From Mytilus edulis (lineage: Eukaryota > Mollusca > Bivalvia > Mytilida > Mytilidae): 64,000 nucleotides of DNA. Below are positions 26,201-40,200 of the stretch, in pieces (positions within the stretch are counted from its first letter, which is position 1; every line of letters begins with the position of its first letter). The notes under the pieces were generated by a model. It did not search any database. It was not told the origin of the DNA and saw only the letters and a list, made by a program, of their open reading frames with translations. The stretch is taken from the NCBI RefSeq assembly GCF_963676685.1, contig NC_092350.1:6313486-6377485 (forward strand), written 5' to 3'. The translations under genes and the position numbers were made by a program.

Positions 26201-29200
26201 ATATATATATATATATATAACTCGTCTAAACATCAACCCAACAATGTTAGATCTGTAAATTTGCTTTATATATATATAGTGAACGTTAACGTCCGAGATA
26301 ATCTGACCATACAGGAGAATGGATGGACTAACATCAAAGAAGGACTTAACACAAGTATGTATATATATATATATAGTGAACGTTAACGTACGAGATAATC
26401 TGACCATACAGGAGAATGGATGGACTAACATCAAAGATGGACTTAACACAAGTATGTATATATATATATAGTAAACGTTAACGTACGAGATAATCTGACC
26501 ATACAGGAGAATGGATGGACTAACATCAAAGATGGACTAAACACAAGTATGTATATATATATATATATATATATAGTGAACGTTAACGTCCGAGATAATC
26601 TGACCATACAGGAGAATGGATGGACTAACATCAAAGAAGGACTTAACACAAGTATGTATATATATATATAGTGAACGTTAACGTACGAGATAATCTGACC
26701 ATACAGGAGAATGGATGGACTAACATCAAAGATGGACTTAACACAAGTATGTATATATATATATAGTAAACGTTAACGTACGAGATAATCTGACCATACA
26801 GGAGAATGGATGGACTAACATCAAAGAAGGACTAAACACAAGTATGTATATATATATATAGTAAACGTTAACGTACGAGATAATCTGACCATACAGGAGA
26901 ATGGATGGACTAACATCAAAGATGGACTTAACACAAGTATATATATACATATATAGTGAACGTTAACGTCCGAGATAATCTGACCATACAGGAGAATGGA
27001 TGGACTAACATCAAAGATGGACTAAACACAAGTATGTATATATATATATATATAGTGAACGTTAACGTCCGAGATAATCTGACCATACAGGAGAATGGAT
27101 GGACTAACATCAAAGAAGGACTTAACACAAGTATGTATATATATATATAGTGAACGTTAACGTACGAGATAATCTGACCATACAGGAGAATGGATGGACT
27201 AACATCAAAGATGGACTTAACACAAGTATGTATATATATATATAGTAAACGTTAACGTACGAGATAATCTGACCATACATGAGAATGGATGGACAAACAT
27301 CAAGGATGGACCGAACACAAGTATGTATATATATATATAGTGAACGTTAACGTACGAGATAATCTGACCATACAGGAGAATGGATGGACTTACATCAAAG
27401 ATGGACTTAACACAAGTATGTATATATATATATAGTGAACGTTAACGTACGAGATAATCTGACCATACAGGAGAATGGATGGACTAACATCAAAGATGGA
27501 CTAAACACAAGTATGTATATATATATATAGTAAACGTTAACGTCCGAGATAATCTGACCATACAGGAGAATGGATGGACTAACATCAAAGATGGACTAAA
27601 CACAAGTATGTATATATATATATAGTAAACGTTAACGTCCGAGATAATCTGACCATACAGGAGAATGGATGGACTAACATCAAAGATGGACTAAACACAA
27701 GTATGTATATATATATATATATATATATAGTGAACGTTAACGTCCGAGATAATCTGACCATACAGGAGAATGGATGGACTAACATCAAGGATGGACTAAA
27801 CACAAGTATGTATATATATATATAGTGAACGTTAACGTCCGAGATAATCTGACCATACAGGAGAATGGATGGACTAACATCAAAGATGGACTAAACACAA
27901 GTATGTATATATATATATATATAGTGAACGTTAACGTCCGAGATAATCTGACCATACAGGAGAATGGATGGACTAACATTAAAGATGGACTAAACACAAG
28001 TATATATATATATATATATATATAGTAAACGTTAACGTCCGAGATAATCTGACCATACAGGAGAATGGATGGACTAACATCAAAGATGGACTAAACACAA
28101 GTATGTATATATATATATATATATATAGTGAACGTTAACGTACGAGATAATCTGACCATACAGGAGAATGGATGGACTTACATTAAAGATGGACTAAACA
28201 CAAGTATGTATATATATATATATATATAGTAAACGTTAACGTACGAGATAATCTGACCATACAGGAGAATGGATGGACTAACATCAAAGATGGACTAAAC
28301 ACAAGTATGTATATATATATATAGTGAACGTTAACGTCCGAGATAATCTGACCATACAGGAGAATGGATGGACTTACATTAAAGATGGACTAAACACAAG
28401 TATGTATATATATATATATAGTGAACGTTAACGTCCGAGATAATCTGACCATACAGGAGAATGGATGGACTTACATTAAAAATGGACTAAACACAAGTAT
28501 GTATATATATATATATATAGTAAACGTTAACGTCCGAGATAATCTGACCATACAGGAGAATGGATGGACTTACATTAAAGATGGACTAAACACAAGTATG
28601 TATATATATATATAGTAAACGTTAACGTACGAGATAATCTGACCATACAGGAGAATGGATGGACTAACATTAAAGATGGACTAAACACAAGTATATATAT
28701 ATATATATATAGTAAACGTTAACGTCCGAGATAATATGACCATACAGGAGAATGGATGGACTAACATTAAAGATGGACTAAACACAAGTATATATATATA
28801 TATATATAGTAAACGTTAACGTCCGAGATAATATGACCATACAGGAGAATGGATGGACTAACATTAAAGATGGACTAAACACAAGTATATATATATATAT
28901 ATATATATAGTAAACGTTAACGTACGAGATAATCTGACCATACAGGAGAATGGATGGACTAACATTAAAGATGGACTAAACACAAGTATATATATATATA
29001 TATATAGTAAACGTTAACGTACGAGATAATCTGACCATACAGGAGAATGGATGGACTAACATTAAAGATGGACTAAACACAAGTATGTATATATATATAT
29101 AGTAAACGTTAACGTACGAGATAATCTGACCATACATGAGAATGGATGGACAAACATCAAGGATGGACCGAACACAAGTATGTATATATATATATAGTGA

Positions 29201-31227
29201 ACGTTAACGTACGAGATAATCTGACCATACAGGAGAATGGATGGACTTACATCAAAGATGGACTTAACACAAGTATGTATATATATATATAGTGAACGTT
29301 AACGTACGAGATAATCTGACCATACAGGAGAATGGATGGACTAACATCAAAGATGGACTAAACACAAGTATGTATATATATATATAGTAAACGTTAACGT
29401 CCGAGATAATCTGACCATACAGGAGAATGGATGGACTAACATCAAAGATGGACTAAACACAAGTATGTATATATATATATAGTAAACGTTAACGTCCGAG
29501 ATAATCTGACCATACAGGAGAATGGATGGACTAACATCAAAGATGGACTAAACACAAGTATGTATATATATATATATATATATATAGTGAACGTTAACGT
29601 CCGAGATAATCTGACCATACAGGAGAATGGATGGACTAACATCAAAGATGGACTAAACACAAGTATGTATATATATATATAGTGAACGTTAACGTCCGAG
29701 ATAATCTGACCATACAGGAGAATGGATGGACTAACATCAAAGATGGACTAAACACAAGTATGTATATATATATATATATAGTGAACGTTAACGTCCGAGA
29801 TAATCTGACCATACAGGAGAATGGATGGACTAACATTAAAGATGGACTAAACACAAGTATATATATATATATATATATATAGTAAACGTTAACGTCCGAG
29901 ATAATCTGACCATACAGGAGAATGGATGGACTAACATCAAAGATGGACTAAACACAAGTATGTATATATATATATATATATATAGTGAACGTTAACGTAC
30001 GAGATAATCTGACCATACAGGAGAATGGATGGACTTACATTAAAGATGGACTAAACACAAGTATGTATATATATATATATATATAGTAAACGTTAACGTA
30101 CGAGATAATCTGACCATACAGGAGAATGGATGGACTAACATCAAAGATGGACTAAACACAAGTATGTATATATATATATAGTGAACGTTAACGTCCGAGA
30201 TAATCTGACCATACAGGAGAATGGATGGACTTTCATTAAAGATGGACTAAACACAAGTATGTATATATATATATAGTGAACGTTAACGTCCGAGATAATC
30301 TGACCATACAGGAGAATGGATGGACTTACATTAAAAATGGACTAAACACAAGTATGTATATATATATATATATAGTAAACGTTAACGTCCGAGATAATCT
30401 GACCATACAGGAGAATGGATGGACTTACATTAAAGATGGACTAAACACAAGTATGTATATATATATATAGTAAACGTTAACGTACGAGATAATCTGACCA
30501 TACAGGAGAATGGATGGACTAACATTAAAGATGGACTAAACACAAGTATATATATATATATATATAGTAAACGTTAACGTCCGAGATAATATGACCATAC
30601 AGGAGAATGGATGGACTAACATTAAAGATGGACTAAACACAAGTATATATATATATATATATAGTAAACGTTAACGTCCGAGATAATATGACCATACAGG
30701 AGAATGGATGGACTAACATTAAAGATGGACTAAACACAAGTATATATATATATATATATATAGTAAACGTTAACGTACGAGATAATCTGACCATACAGGA
30801 GAATGGATGGACTAACATTAAAGATGGACTAAACACAAGTATATATATATATATATATAGTAAACGTTAACGTACGAGATAATCTGACCATACAGGAGAA
30901 TAGATGGACTAACATTAAAGATGGACTAAACACAAGTATATATATATATATATATAGTAAACGTTAACGTCCGAGATAATATGACCATACAGGTGAATGG
31001 ATGGACTAACATCAAAGAAGGACTTAACACAAGTATGTATATATATATATATAGTGAACGTTAACGTCCGAGATAATCTGACCATACAGGAGAATGGATG
31101 GACTTACATTAAAGATGGACTTAACACAAGTATGTATATATATATATATAGTGAACGTTAACGTACGAGATAATCTGACCATACAGGAGAATGGATGGAC
31201 TTACATTAAAGATGGACTAAACACAAG

Positions 31228-31269
<42 letters not shown>

Positions 31270-34200
31270 ACGTTAACGTTAACGTACGAGATAATCTGAC
31301 CAGACAGGAGAATGGATGGACTAACATTAAAGATGGACTAAACACAAGTATGTATATATATATATAGTAAACGTTAACGTCCGAGATAATCTGACCATAC
31401 AGGAGAATGCATGGATGGACTAACATCAAGGATGGACTTAACACAAGTATGTATGGAAGATGTATTATTTCCATCACAAGAAAGACAACTATCGTTCCTA
31501 TAGGACAAAAACTTACGGAAAAACTATAAACTATTTAAAGTGTATTATTATGTTGCTCGTGTGTTTTTCTCTAGTTAAACACAACAAACCATTTTGTCAT
31601 TTTCCAGCTATCTTATTAACTGACAGTGTAACTATTTATAACGTATAACTAGACAAAACAGAATGTAACACTTTATAAATTTCGTACGTTCTTGTTTATA
31701 AACCAATGATATAGAATGCTACACTACTGACTGTTTCTACATAGGTTTGGTCACTTTATTACTCAGTATAGAAACACAACTGACTGTTTCTACGTAGGTT
31801 TATAGAAACACAACTGACTGTTTCTACATAGGTTTGGTCACTTTATTACTCAGTATAGAAAGACAACTGACTGTTTCTACATAGATTTGGTCACTTTATT
31901 ACTCAGTATAGAAACACAACTGGCTGTTTCTACATAGATTTGGTCACTTTATTACTCAGTATAGAAACACAACTGACTGTTTCTACATAGATTTGGTCAC
32001 TTTATTACTCAGTATAGAAACACAACTGACTGTTTCTACATAGATTTGGTCACTTTATTACTCAGTATAGAAACACAACTGACTGTTTCTACATATATTT
32101 GGTCACTTTATTACTCAGTATAGAAACCCAACTGACTGTTTCTACATAGATTTGGTCACTTTATTACTCAGTATAGAAACACAACTGACTGTTTCTACAT
32201 AGATTTGGTCACTTTAAAATTTATTACTCAGTATGTTTCTACTTAGATTTGGTCACTTTATTACTCAGTATAGAAACACAACAGACTGTTTCTACATAGA
32301 TTTGGTCACTTTATTACTCAGTATAGAAACACAACTGACTGTTTCTACATAGATTTGGTCACTTTATTACTCAGTATAGAAACACAACTGACTGTTTCTA
32401 CATAGATTTGGTCACTTTATTACTCAGTATAGAAACACAACAGACTGTTTCTACATAGATTTGGTCACTTTATTACTCAGTATAGAAACAGTATTTATAA
32501 TTACCCTGTGTATGACCAAAGACCGTGTATCTCTGAAACAAACAAAAACAAATGATAATGTCATACAGTTGACAGATGAAACTAGTGTTAATTTGTCATT
32601 GGGCCGTATGGTATAATACAAATCTAGACATGATCCAGCTTACAGATTAAACTCATGTTACTTTGTCATTGGGCCGTATTGTATAATACAAATCTAGACA
32701 TGATCCAGTTAATATGTTTAACCCCGCCATATTCTGTTTGTGTGTGCCTGTCCCAAGTCAGGAGCCTATAAATCAGTGGTTGTCGTTTGTTTATGTGTTA
32801 CATATTTGTTTTCGTTCATTTTTTTTTTAATATAAATTAGGCCGTTAGTATTCTCGTTTGAATTGTTTTACATTGTCAATTCGGAGCCTTTATATATGAC
32901 TATGCTGTATTGGCTTTGCTCATTGTTGAAGACCGTGTGATGACTTATAGTTGTCAATTTCATTTTCATTTGGTTTCTTGTGGAGAGTTGTCTTATTGGC
33001 AATCATACCAAATCTTCTTTTTTTTATATGATATATAATTATGATCAACTTTGGTATTTTTCAGCGTTAAAACTCCAAGCTAATGATAAAGTTGAGACTG
33101 GTGTCAGTGTGGTCATTGGACCGTATTATACAAATCTAGCCATGATACTGGAACAAGAGAACATACCATACGTCATCACCCAAGACAAAGGATTTGATTA
33201 CGTTGATGAGACCCGGATTGAAGATCATGTCGCGTGGTCCAACCTCGTGGAGGTATCACCTCCAGCCGAACAACTTAATGAAGCAATAGTGGATCTTTTC
33301 CTCGCTTGGAAAAATAAAACTGCAGTTGTAGTTTTACCAGATGATCCTAAAATAAATGACGGTATATTTACTCGCTCTAATATATTGAATACCAAGTAAG
33401 ACGTGCATCAGATTTTGCAACTGGTTTTTACAGTTTTTTCTTATGTTGTGCTCTTACACCACTGTCCCAGGTTTGGAAAGGTTTTAGCACTCCAAAATAT
33501 GTTTAACCGGTCGCATTATTTTTTATCCTGTAAGTTAGGATCCTATTATTCAGTGATTGTTGTTCGTTTATGTCTATCATATTTGATTTTCGTAAATTGA
33601 ATTGCTATTAATTAGACCGTTAGTTTTTTCGTTTGAATTGTTACACATTTTTCATGCTGGAACCTTTTATAGCTAACCTATATCATAAGGTATATTTTTT
33701 TAAATTTTATTTTTGACGACCGCACAGTGAATTATATTTGTTTATTTACAATCTCGTGAATAGTCATCCCATTGGCAACAATGCCAAATCTTCTTTTTTG
33801 AATATCACAAACTATAACTGACACCATGATAAATACAGCAGAATATATCAAACGAATTGATTTATAATCAGAAAGAAAAAACATCAGAAAAATTCAAAAT
33901 AAAAAAATATAAAAACAAACAAATTGACAGACTTTTTAAATCTTCAAGGATCCAATATGTATTTGTAGTTTGCCAGGATTTAATACGTCGAATGATAGCC
34001 AATCAGATTTCACCAATATCTTATGCTTTCCAAATGAATTCCGAGGAAGATATTCGGAACCAAACAGTAGAGGTGTTACGAAATGCCCAGTTACTACGAC
34101 AAGAAATAATTCTTATCTGTAGTCCCAGGGATGACCAACATAAACTAATAGAGAGTGTTTTAATTGAGGTAATATAATGCTTTTAGATTAAAAACTAACA

Positions 34201-37200
34201 AGATGTAATGACAGTACTGAACACATTCATGCGTTATTTCATTCTATACACACACATACAGATTATATCTAGAATAAAAGGAACTGTAAGGTCATCGACA
34301 TTCTGAGAAACCTAAAAGCACCATTTTGCCAACAATAGATTTTCTTCAAAGTTCTCCATACCATACTGCATACAACCGTAGGAAAACACTTTCAGCTTAA
34401 TACGATCAACCGCTGGATCGCTTGGTTATCATATCCAATACAGGATTCTTAGTATCATACATTATAATATATATCTGCGACCACTGTTCAAAAGTTTATC
34501 TTTTAAGAATTTTTTAGTTTTTTAAACTGACAGTGATGAAATGAAAAAAGAAATCACCATTTTGGTACCATTTAACTTGTTAATACTCCAAAAGCCCACC
34601 ATCAGTGGGGTATACACAAGGTTAGTCCACCATCAGTTATGTTAGCAAATACAATATCAGAAAAACAGTGAACTGATCAATGTCTGTTCGCAAATATTAC
34701 ACAACAGCCAGTGTTTGTTTTACATTTTAAAGAATGAACTATACATTGTACGTACTGAGTATACTAGACCTGTTTTATATGAACCAATATCTATCTCAGA
34801 ATTCATTATCATTTACAGGCAAAGTCATTTGGAAACATTATGGAAAATGAAAAAAACATATTTATATTCCATGATTCGGTAAGAATTATTATTGTATGAG
34901 AATTTATTATGGAAAATTGTTTTGCTATTGATGGTAAAAAGGTTTACGTACTTTTGTTGAGGTAGAATTTTCACTGTAGAACAACTGAAACGGATAACAT
35001 AAGTAACAATCATCTCCACATGAAAACCACGTGCATATTAAGGTGTCCTTAAGTGGTCGGTTCAAGTAGTGTACAATGTATTAGAGTACATAGTTCCAGC
35101 GGAAGGAATATTTAATGAGTAAATCGGTATTATTGAGTAAATCGGTATTATTGAGTAAATCGGTATGAATTATGATTAAATAGTTCATTAAAGTATGACA
35201 TGTTGAATGGTCTGTTATCCATTCGTTTGATGTGATTAAGCTTTTGATTTTGCCATTTAATCAGGGACTTTCCGGTTTTTTTTGTGATTTTACTTTTTCT
35301 GTAACAATCAACTAATAAAAAAAGAAAAATTGGTATAATTGCCAATGAGACAACTCTCCACAAGAGACCAAATGACACAGAGATTAACAACTATAGGTCA
35401 CCGTACAGCCTTCAACAATGAGCAAAGCCCATACCTTATAGTCATCTATAGGCCCCGAAATGACAAATGTAAAACAATTCAAACGAGAAAACTAACGGCC
35501 TAATTTATGTATAAAAAAATTACAAGAAACAAATATTTAACACATCAACAAACGACAACCACTGAATTAAAGAATCCTGACTTTGGACAAGCACATACAC
35601 ACAGAATGTGGCGGGGTTAAACATGTTAGCGGGATCTCAACCTACCCCCTAACTTGGGACAGTGATGTAGCATTACAACACAGGAACGAACTATTATATA
35701 AACATCAGTTGAAGAAGGTCAGATGGATACATATAGAAATACTGCTTAGTACACAGAGTGGACGTTCAATTATGTTGTTTATTTGGGCCAATGATGCAAT
35801 AGTTTTCTATTTCAAAGTAAAAATTGTAAAATGTATGTTTATGATGATTGAAACAGACATTTACGAATTTCCAATGATGACCATAAATGAATTTTGAGAA
35901 TGAAAGTACAAGTACTATAGATAGATCAAGGGAATCTTGGGAATGAAAGTACAAGTACTATAGATAGATCAAGGGAATCTTGGAAATGAAAGTACAAGTA
36001 CTATAGATAGATCACTTGAGGGAATCTTGGGAATGAAAGTACAAGTACTATAAATAGATCACTTGAGGGAATCTTGGGAATGAAAGTACAAGTACTATAG
36101 ATAGATCAAGGGAATCTTTCTAGTTCATAATTACACAAAAGTTTAATATAATTTAGTTCTAGGACATGTGATAGTCTTAACTTTATACTGATTGACAGTG
36201 TAGTCTTGGGGTACTCCTATATCACTTCTTTTTGACTTCTGCCAATTTAATATTCGTGTTTTATCTGCTTAGTACCAATCTCATGAATCAAGCCCTTTCC
36301 AACTTATTAACATTCAATGGTACTGTAATACCACTGTGCGGATAAAAAAAGAATGAGGGAACTAGTTTAACCCAACAACATCTTCATTGTATAAGCATGT
36401 CCGAGGCCTGTTATCATTGGTCTGTTGCTGCTGACGGTCATAATTGTTTTGTCATTCGTAACTGTTATTGTATAATCAGGATTCCATCTTTCTTTTTCAT
36501 ATTAGATTCAAATGTTGTCATCCTAAATATAAAAAAAAAGATGTGGTATGATTGCCAACTTGTTGTTTGAAGAGTTTTATAATACTTGAAAGTAAAAGAA
36601 TTCCTCTAAATTTTCATGTATCCGTACTTTGTCTGACACATAATAATTCCTAACTCATTCGAAATGTTTTCCTTTACTAGAAACTGTCCTGCATTCTGCA
36701 GGTCGAACCACTTTGCAAAAATGACATTCGTTCCAAAAATGCAATAATACTTGCCATTGTACATTAAGCATTATAACAATTAACTTGAAGAATAATCATT
36801 GTGTAATACGGAAGCCGATAAGGGCCATTCAAAAAAGAAAATTTATGTCGTAATTACGACATTACATGTCGTTTAACGACATCGCTATGTGGTAATTACG
36901 ACATCACTATGTCGTTTTAACGCCCTAGCTATGTCGTAATAACGACATCGCTATATATATAAAAGAATATGTATTATGATTGCCAAGAGACTATGACAAT
37001 GCCAATGACACAGAAATTAACAACTATAATACCCCCAATAATTAGAAAAGCCCCTGAATAGTCAGCTATAAATGAGGGACGAAAGATATACATGTAAGAG
37101 GAGAAGTCCCCGAAATGCTGTGTGGCAGACAGTGTTATTAATAAATTATTAGCTCCCTTTGTAAAACGCCAAATTTCATATTTAATGTATTTCATTGTTA

Positions 37201-40200
37201 AATGATTTACATGAAGCTTAATAAGTATATATTTGTTAATTGCATAGCTTTTGCTATTTGAATTCATTGGTTCAAGATATTTATTGGTATTGTAAAGTTT
37301 AATATTTGCTTCGTCGCAAAATCTTTGGTTACCTTCTTTGGTTACCTTCTGTGAGAAACCTATATATTTTATAAGTTTTCTTCACATTCTAGCGTCGTTA
37401 TCTGTAGCAAAACAATGGAGATAAAAAATAATAAAGATAAAAAAAAAATGGAGATAAAATACAATGATCTCTCCATGATTGCACACTCACAGTTTTGCAA
37501 TCATCTTTTAAGATAACGTAGACCCAACACCGAAAACATATACCAAGTTGGGCCCCAATCAGAAGCTTTCCCACTGACGGGAAACTCTATGTTCTTACTA
37601 TGTTTCAGTCTTTTTTCCTTGAACCATTTGATGAAGGACCCATGTATCGACAAGGATTATTCGAAGCTAATTGTCAGCTTCTAGCATATCGTAATAAAGA
37701 GATCCGACCCGGAAGTAAATACCTGACAAGTACATATGAAGCCACCGCTACTGATACTGCACATTTGATACAAAAATCACAGAAACTTTACCTGCAGAAG
37801 ACGAGTGGAACTGATGAACATGTAGATGTATTTAACAGATCAAAATTGATAGATGCACTGCGTGAGGTAGGCATTAAATAATTCAAATATTGTTTATTCG
37901 AAAGTAGAATGTATGAGGTAAGGTTAACTTCAACATAGATCGACATAATTAAAAGAGACATTATAACATGTATTAATCGAATATTGTACAAAATTAGATG
38001 TTGGTTTGTAAAGTTAGGTTACACTAGAACACACCCGTGATATCGCGGGTCCATGACTGAATTAAAGTATATAACTATGCGCAAGCCTTATTTTAGTATT
38101 AGTACTGTCATCTGATAAAGTCATGCCGATTATAAGATACACAATTTTCTCTGCTTTCAAATCTTTCTGTTTGAACCCGTCGAACTGGAACTTATCAATT
38201 ATTGGTAATATTAATTATTTGGAAAACAAAAGGTCCTGGAATGGAGTATTTTTTAATCAACAGCATTGTTCTATATTAGTTATAAATAAAGTTGAATTCT
38301 TTGATTCGCTGTTTAACGTCATGCCCGCTAACAAATTGAAACTTATTTTTAGTCCAGATTTTTAATATTCGTATTGTTATCTTAGAAAGTCTTACTGATT
38401 AAAATACTACAATAGGTAACAATTTGACAATCTAGTAGTGTCAACCCTGTGATTATGACCCGTGTAAATAGCATATTAATCCTGAATACACCTTTTGGTG
38501 GTGCGCCTGTCAGATGCGAAACGTACAGATAAGGTAATAGGTAACAGGTGATTATACTATTGGTATCGGTATCGGACTCGACCCGGAACTTCTTAATTAT
38601 TGGCAATATTAATTACGTGGAAAACAAAAGGGCCTGGAGTGGTGTAATTTTTAATCTACACATGTGTACTATATAAGTTGTATATAAAGTTGAATTCTTT
38701 GATTCGTCGTTTTTACGTGATGACGGCTGACAAATTGGACCTCGTAATTTTAGTATTATAGATATTCCTGACATATTCCTGACACCAAATAATGTACAGA
38801 ATTTATGGTGGTTCAAGTGAGAATTTGTTCCATGTCACTTAAATATTTTTATGTCCCATTTGTGGGCATTATGTTTTCTGGTCTGTGCGTTCGTTCGTTC
38901 GTCCGTCCGTTCGTTTGTCGTCTGTTCGTTCGTCTATCTGTCCCGCTTCAGGTTAAAGTTTTTGGTCGAGGTAGTTTATGATAAAGTTGAAATCCAATCA
39001 ACTTGAAACTTAGTACACATGTTCCCTATGATATGTTTTTGCTAAATTAAATTTTAATCCAAATGAGAGTTTTTACCCAATGTTCACTGTCCACTGAACA
39101 TAGAAAATGAATACTCCGGACACATTTTTGTTCTAGTTATCATGGTAATTCAAAATTAAATGCATTACTGTATGCAACCACATGTTCATTGCTTCAAACT
39201 ACTAAAGACACAAAGAACAGATATAAGAGTACTCAGAGTTGTTTCCCTGTCTGAATCTAGTTTTTGATGTATGTAAATGTCTCCTCGTTATTGATACCGA
39301 ATTTCGTACCAAATGTAAAACATTTTACTAAATTAATACATGTAACTTCTTCTTCCCTCTCAAATCATATATTCAGAAATATGACCTGATCTCTAACATT
39401 TCAGAACTTTAAAATCGAAGTAAACTCATTGTACGAATCATCAGGAGACATTAGTGGACAAACAAAGTTTTGTGTACAAGTTTAGTCTGTCTGGTATAGA
39501 ATAAAACGATATGGTTTGATAACCTATAAGACAGCTAGTCACTAGAGGCCAAATAGTGAAGATGTTAGAAACTAGCCTCACACTTGTAATACAGATTTAG
39601 AAATCTGGAACTTATTAATGCAGTGTTGTTTTTCTATTTGATATATTTCTCTTGTAGTCGACATTACCAAATGGTAAAACGGGTTCAGTAAAATTCGACT
39701 CGGAAGGGAAGAGGATTGATTACGCTTTTCACCTGTACAACCATGGTGGCACTTCATTGTTTAAAAAGGTAAACAAAGGCAACAATAATTTACCTATTTT
39801 GATATCGTAAATAGATTAAGTAGAAGAAGAGAATGCTATTAGGTCTGTAGCAATACAATTTAGTTCAATTTAGTAGAAGAAAAAAATGCTATTTGGTATG
39901 TAGCAATACAATTTAGTTCAATTGAGTAGAAGAAGAGAATGCTATTATGTATGTAGCAATGCAATTTAGTTCGGTTTTAAGTTATTGATAATTTAATTGA
40001 TATTTGAACAGATAAAACAACAATATTCAAATATCTAATTTAAATGTTTTATTGATCATGATAACCGTTAAGAATGCCTTTTATTCGAAGGATCGAGAAG
40101 TTTTTGGGATCGGATATAAACTTACGGGCTCGATAAACAACATGACAGTTTAAATAATAGGGAAGTGATATAAGTTAAGTAATCTTCTTACAGTAAAACT

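Larger units (their letters stand above)
25640..28030 (+). repeat. Higher-order duplication of the array (~2.39 kb)
   Basis: With the BEL/Pao element removed, the segment from about 15.4-16.12 plus 23.97-25.63 kb is repeated here with a constant offset of about 2,391-2,395 bp. Shared marks include a SINE-tail relic (15,976 and 26,219), a unit with TGG changed to CGG, the units ending in GTATATATATACAT, and a unit with a CCGAACAC variant (24,851 and 27,244). The offset differs by only one or two TA steps, so the duplication is recent. Confidence 0.85.
14160..31446 (+). repeat. Exon-boundary minisatellite, ~95 units, interrupted by SINE and BEL/Pao
   Basis: Tandem units of about 91-110 bp. Each begins with GTGAACGTTAACGT or a variant, holds 75 bp identical or nearly so to the end of the exon at 14052-14234, then the exon's donor (CAA|GTATGT, or GTATAT in many units after about 28.7 kb), then (TA)n of variable length ending in TAG. 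The first copy is the real exon end. The last unit (31,385-31,446) runs into single-copy intron, so the array grew inside the gene at the exon-intron border. The core carries almost no indels: a 6-bp gain near 31,270 and a 4-bp gain near 31,408. The TA tract varies freely. The array is broken by a SINE (15,021) and by a BEL/Pao element (16,125-23,967). Both strands give open frames, which are by-products. Confidence 0.95.

Noticed and set aside
14140-31480. Dozens of 60-130 codon open frames on both strands across the array (for example antisense LVHPFSCMVRLSRTLTFT)
   Set aside because: They are the repeated 75-bp exon core read in its own or the opposite frame and joined through TA tracts (Tyr-Ile runs). 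They are not separate genes.
33976-33977. CAG at 33974-33976 as the acceptor of the third exon
   Set aside because: It would enter in phase 0 while the previous exon ends in phase 1. The TAG at 33966-33968 keeps the frame and gives a family-like join.
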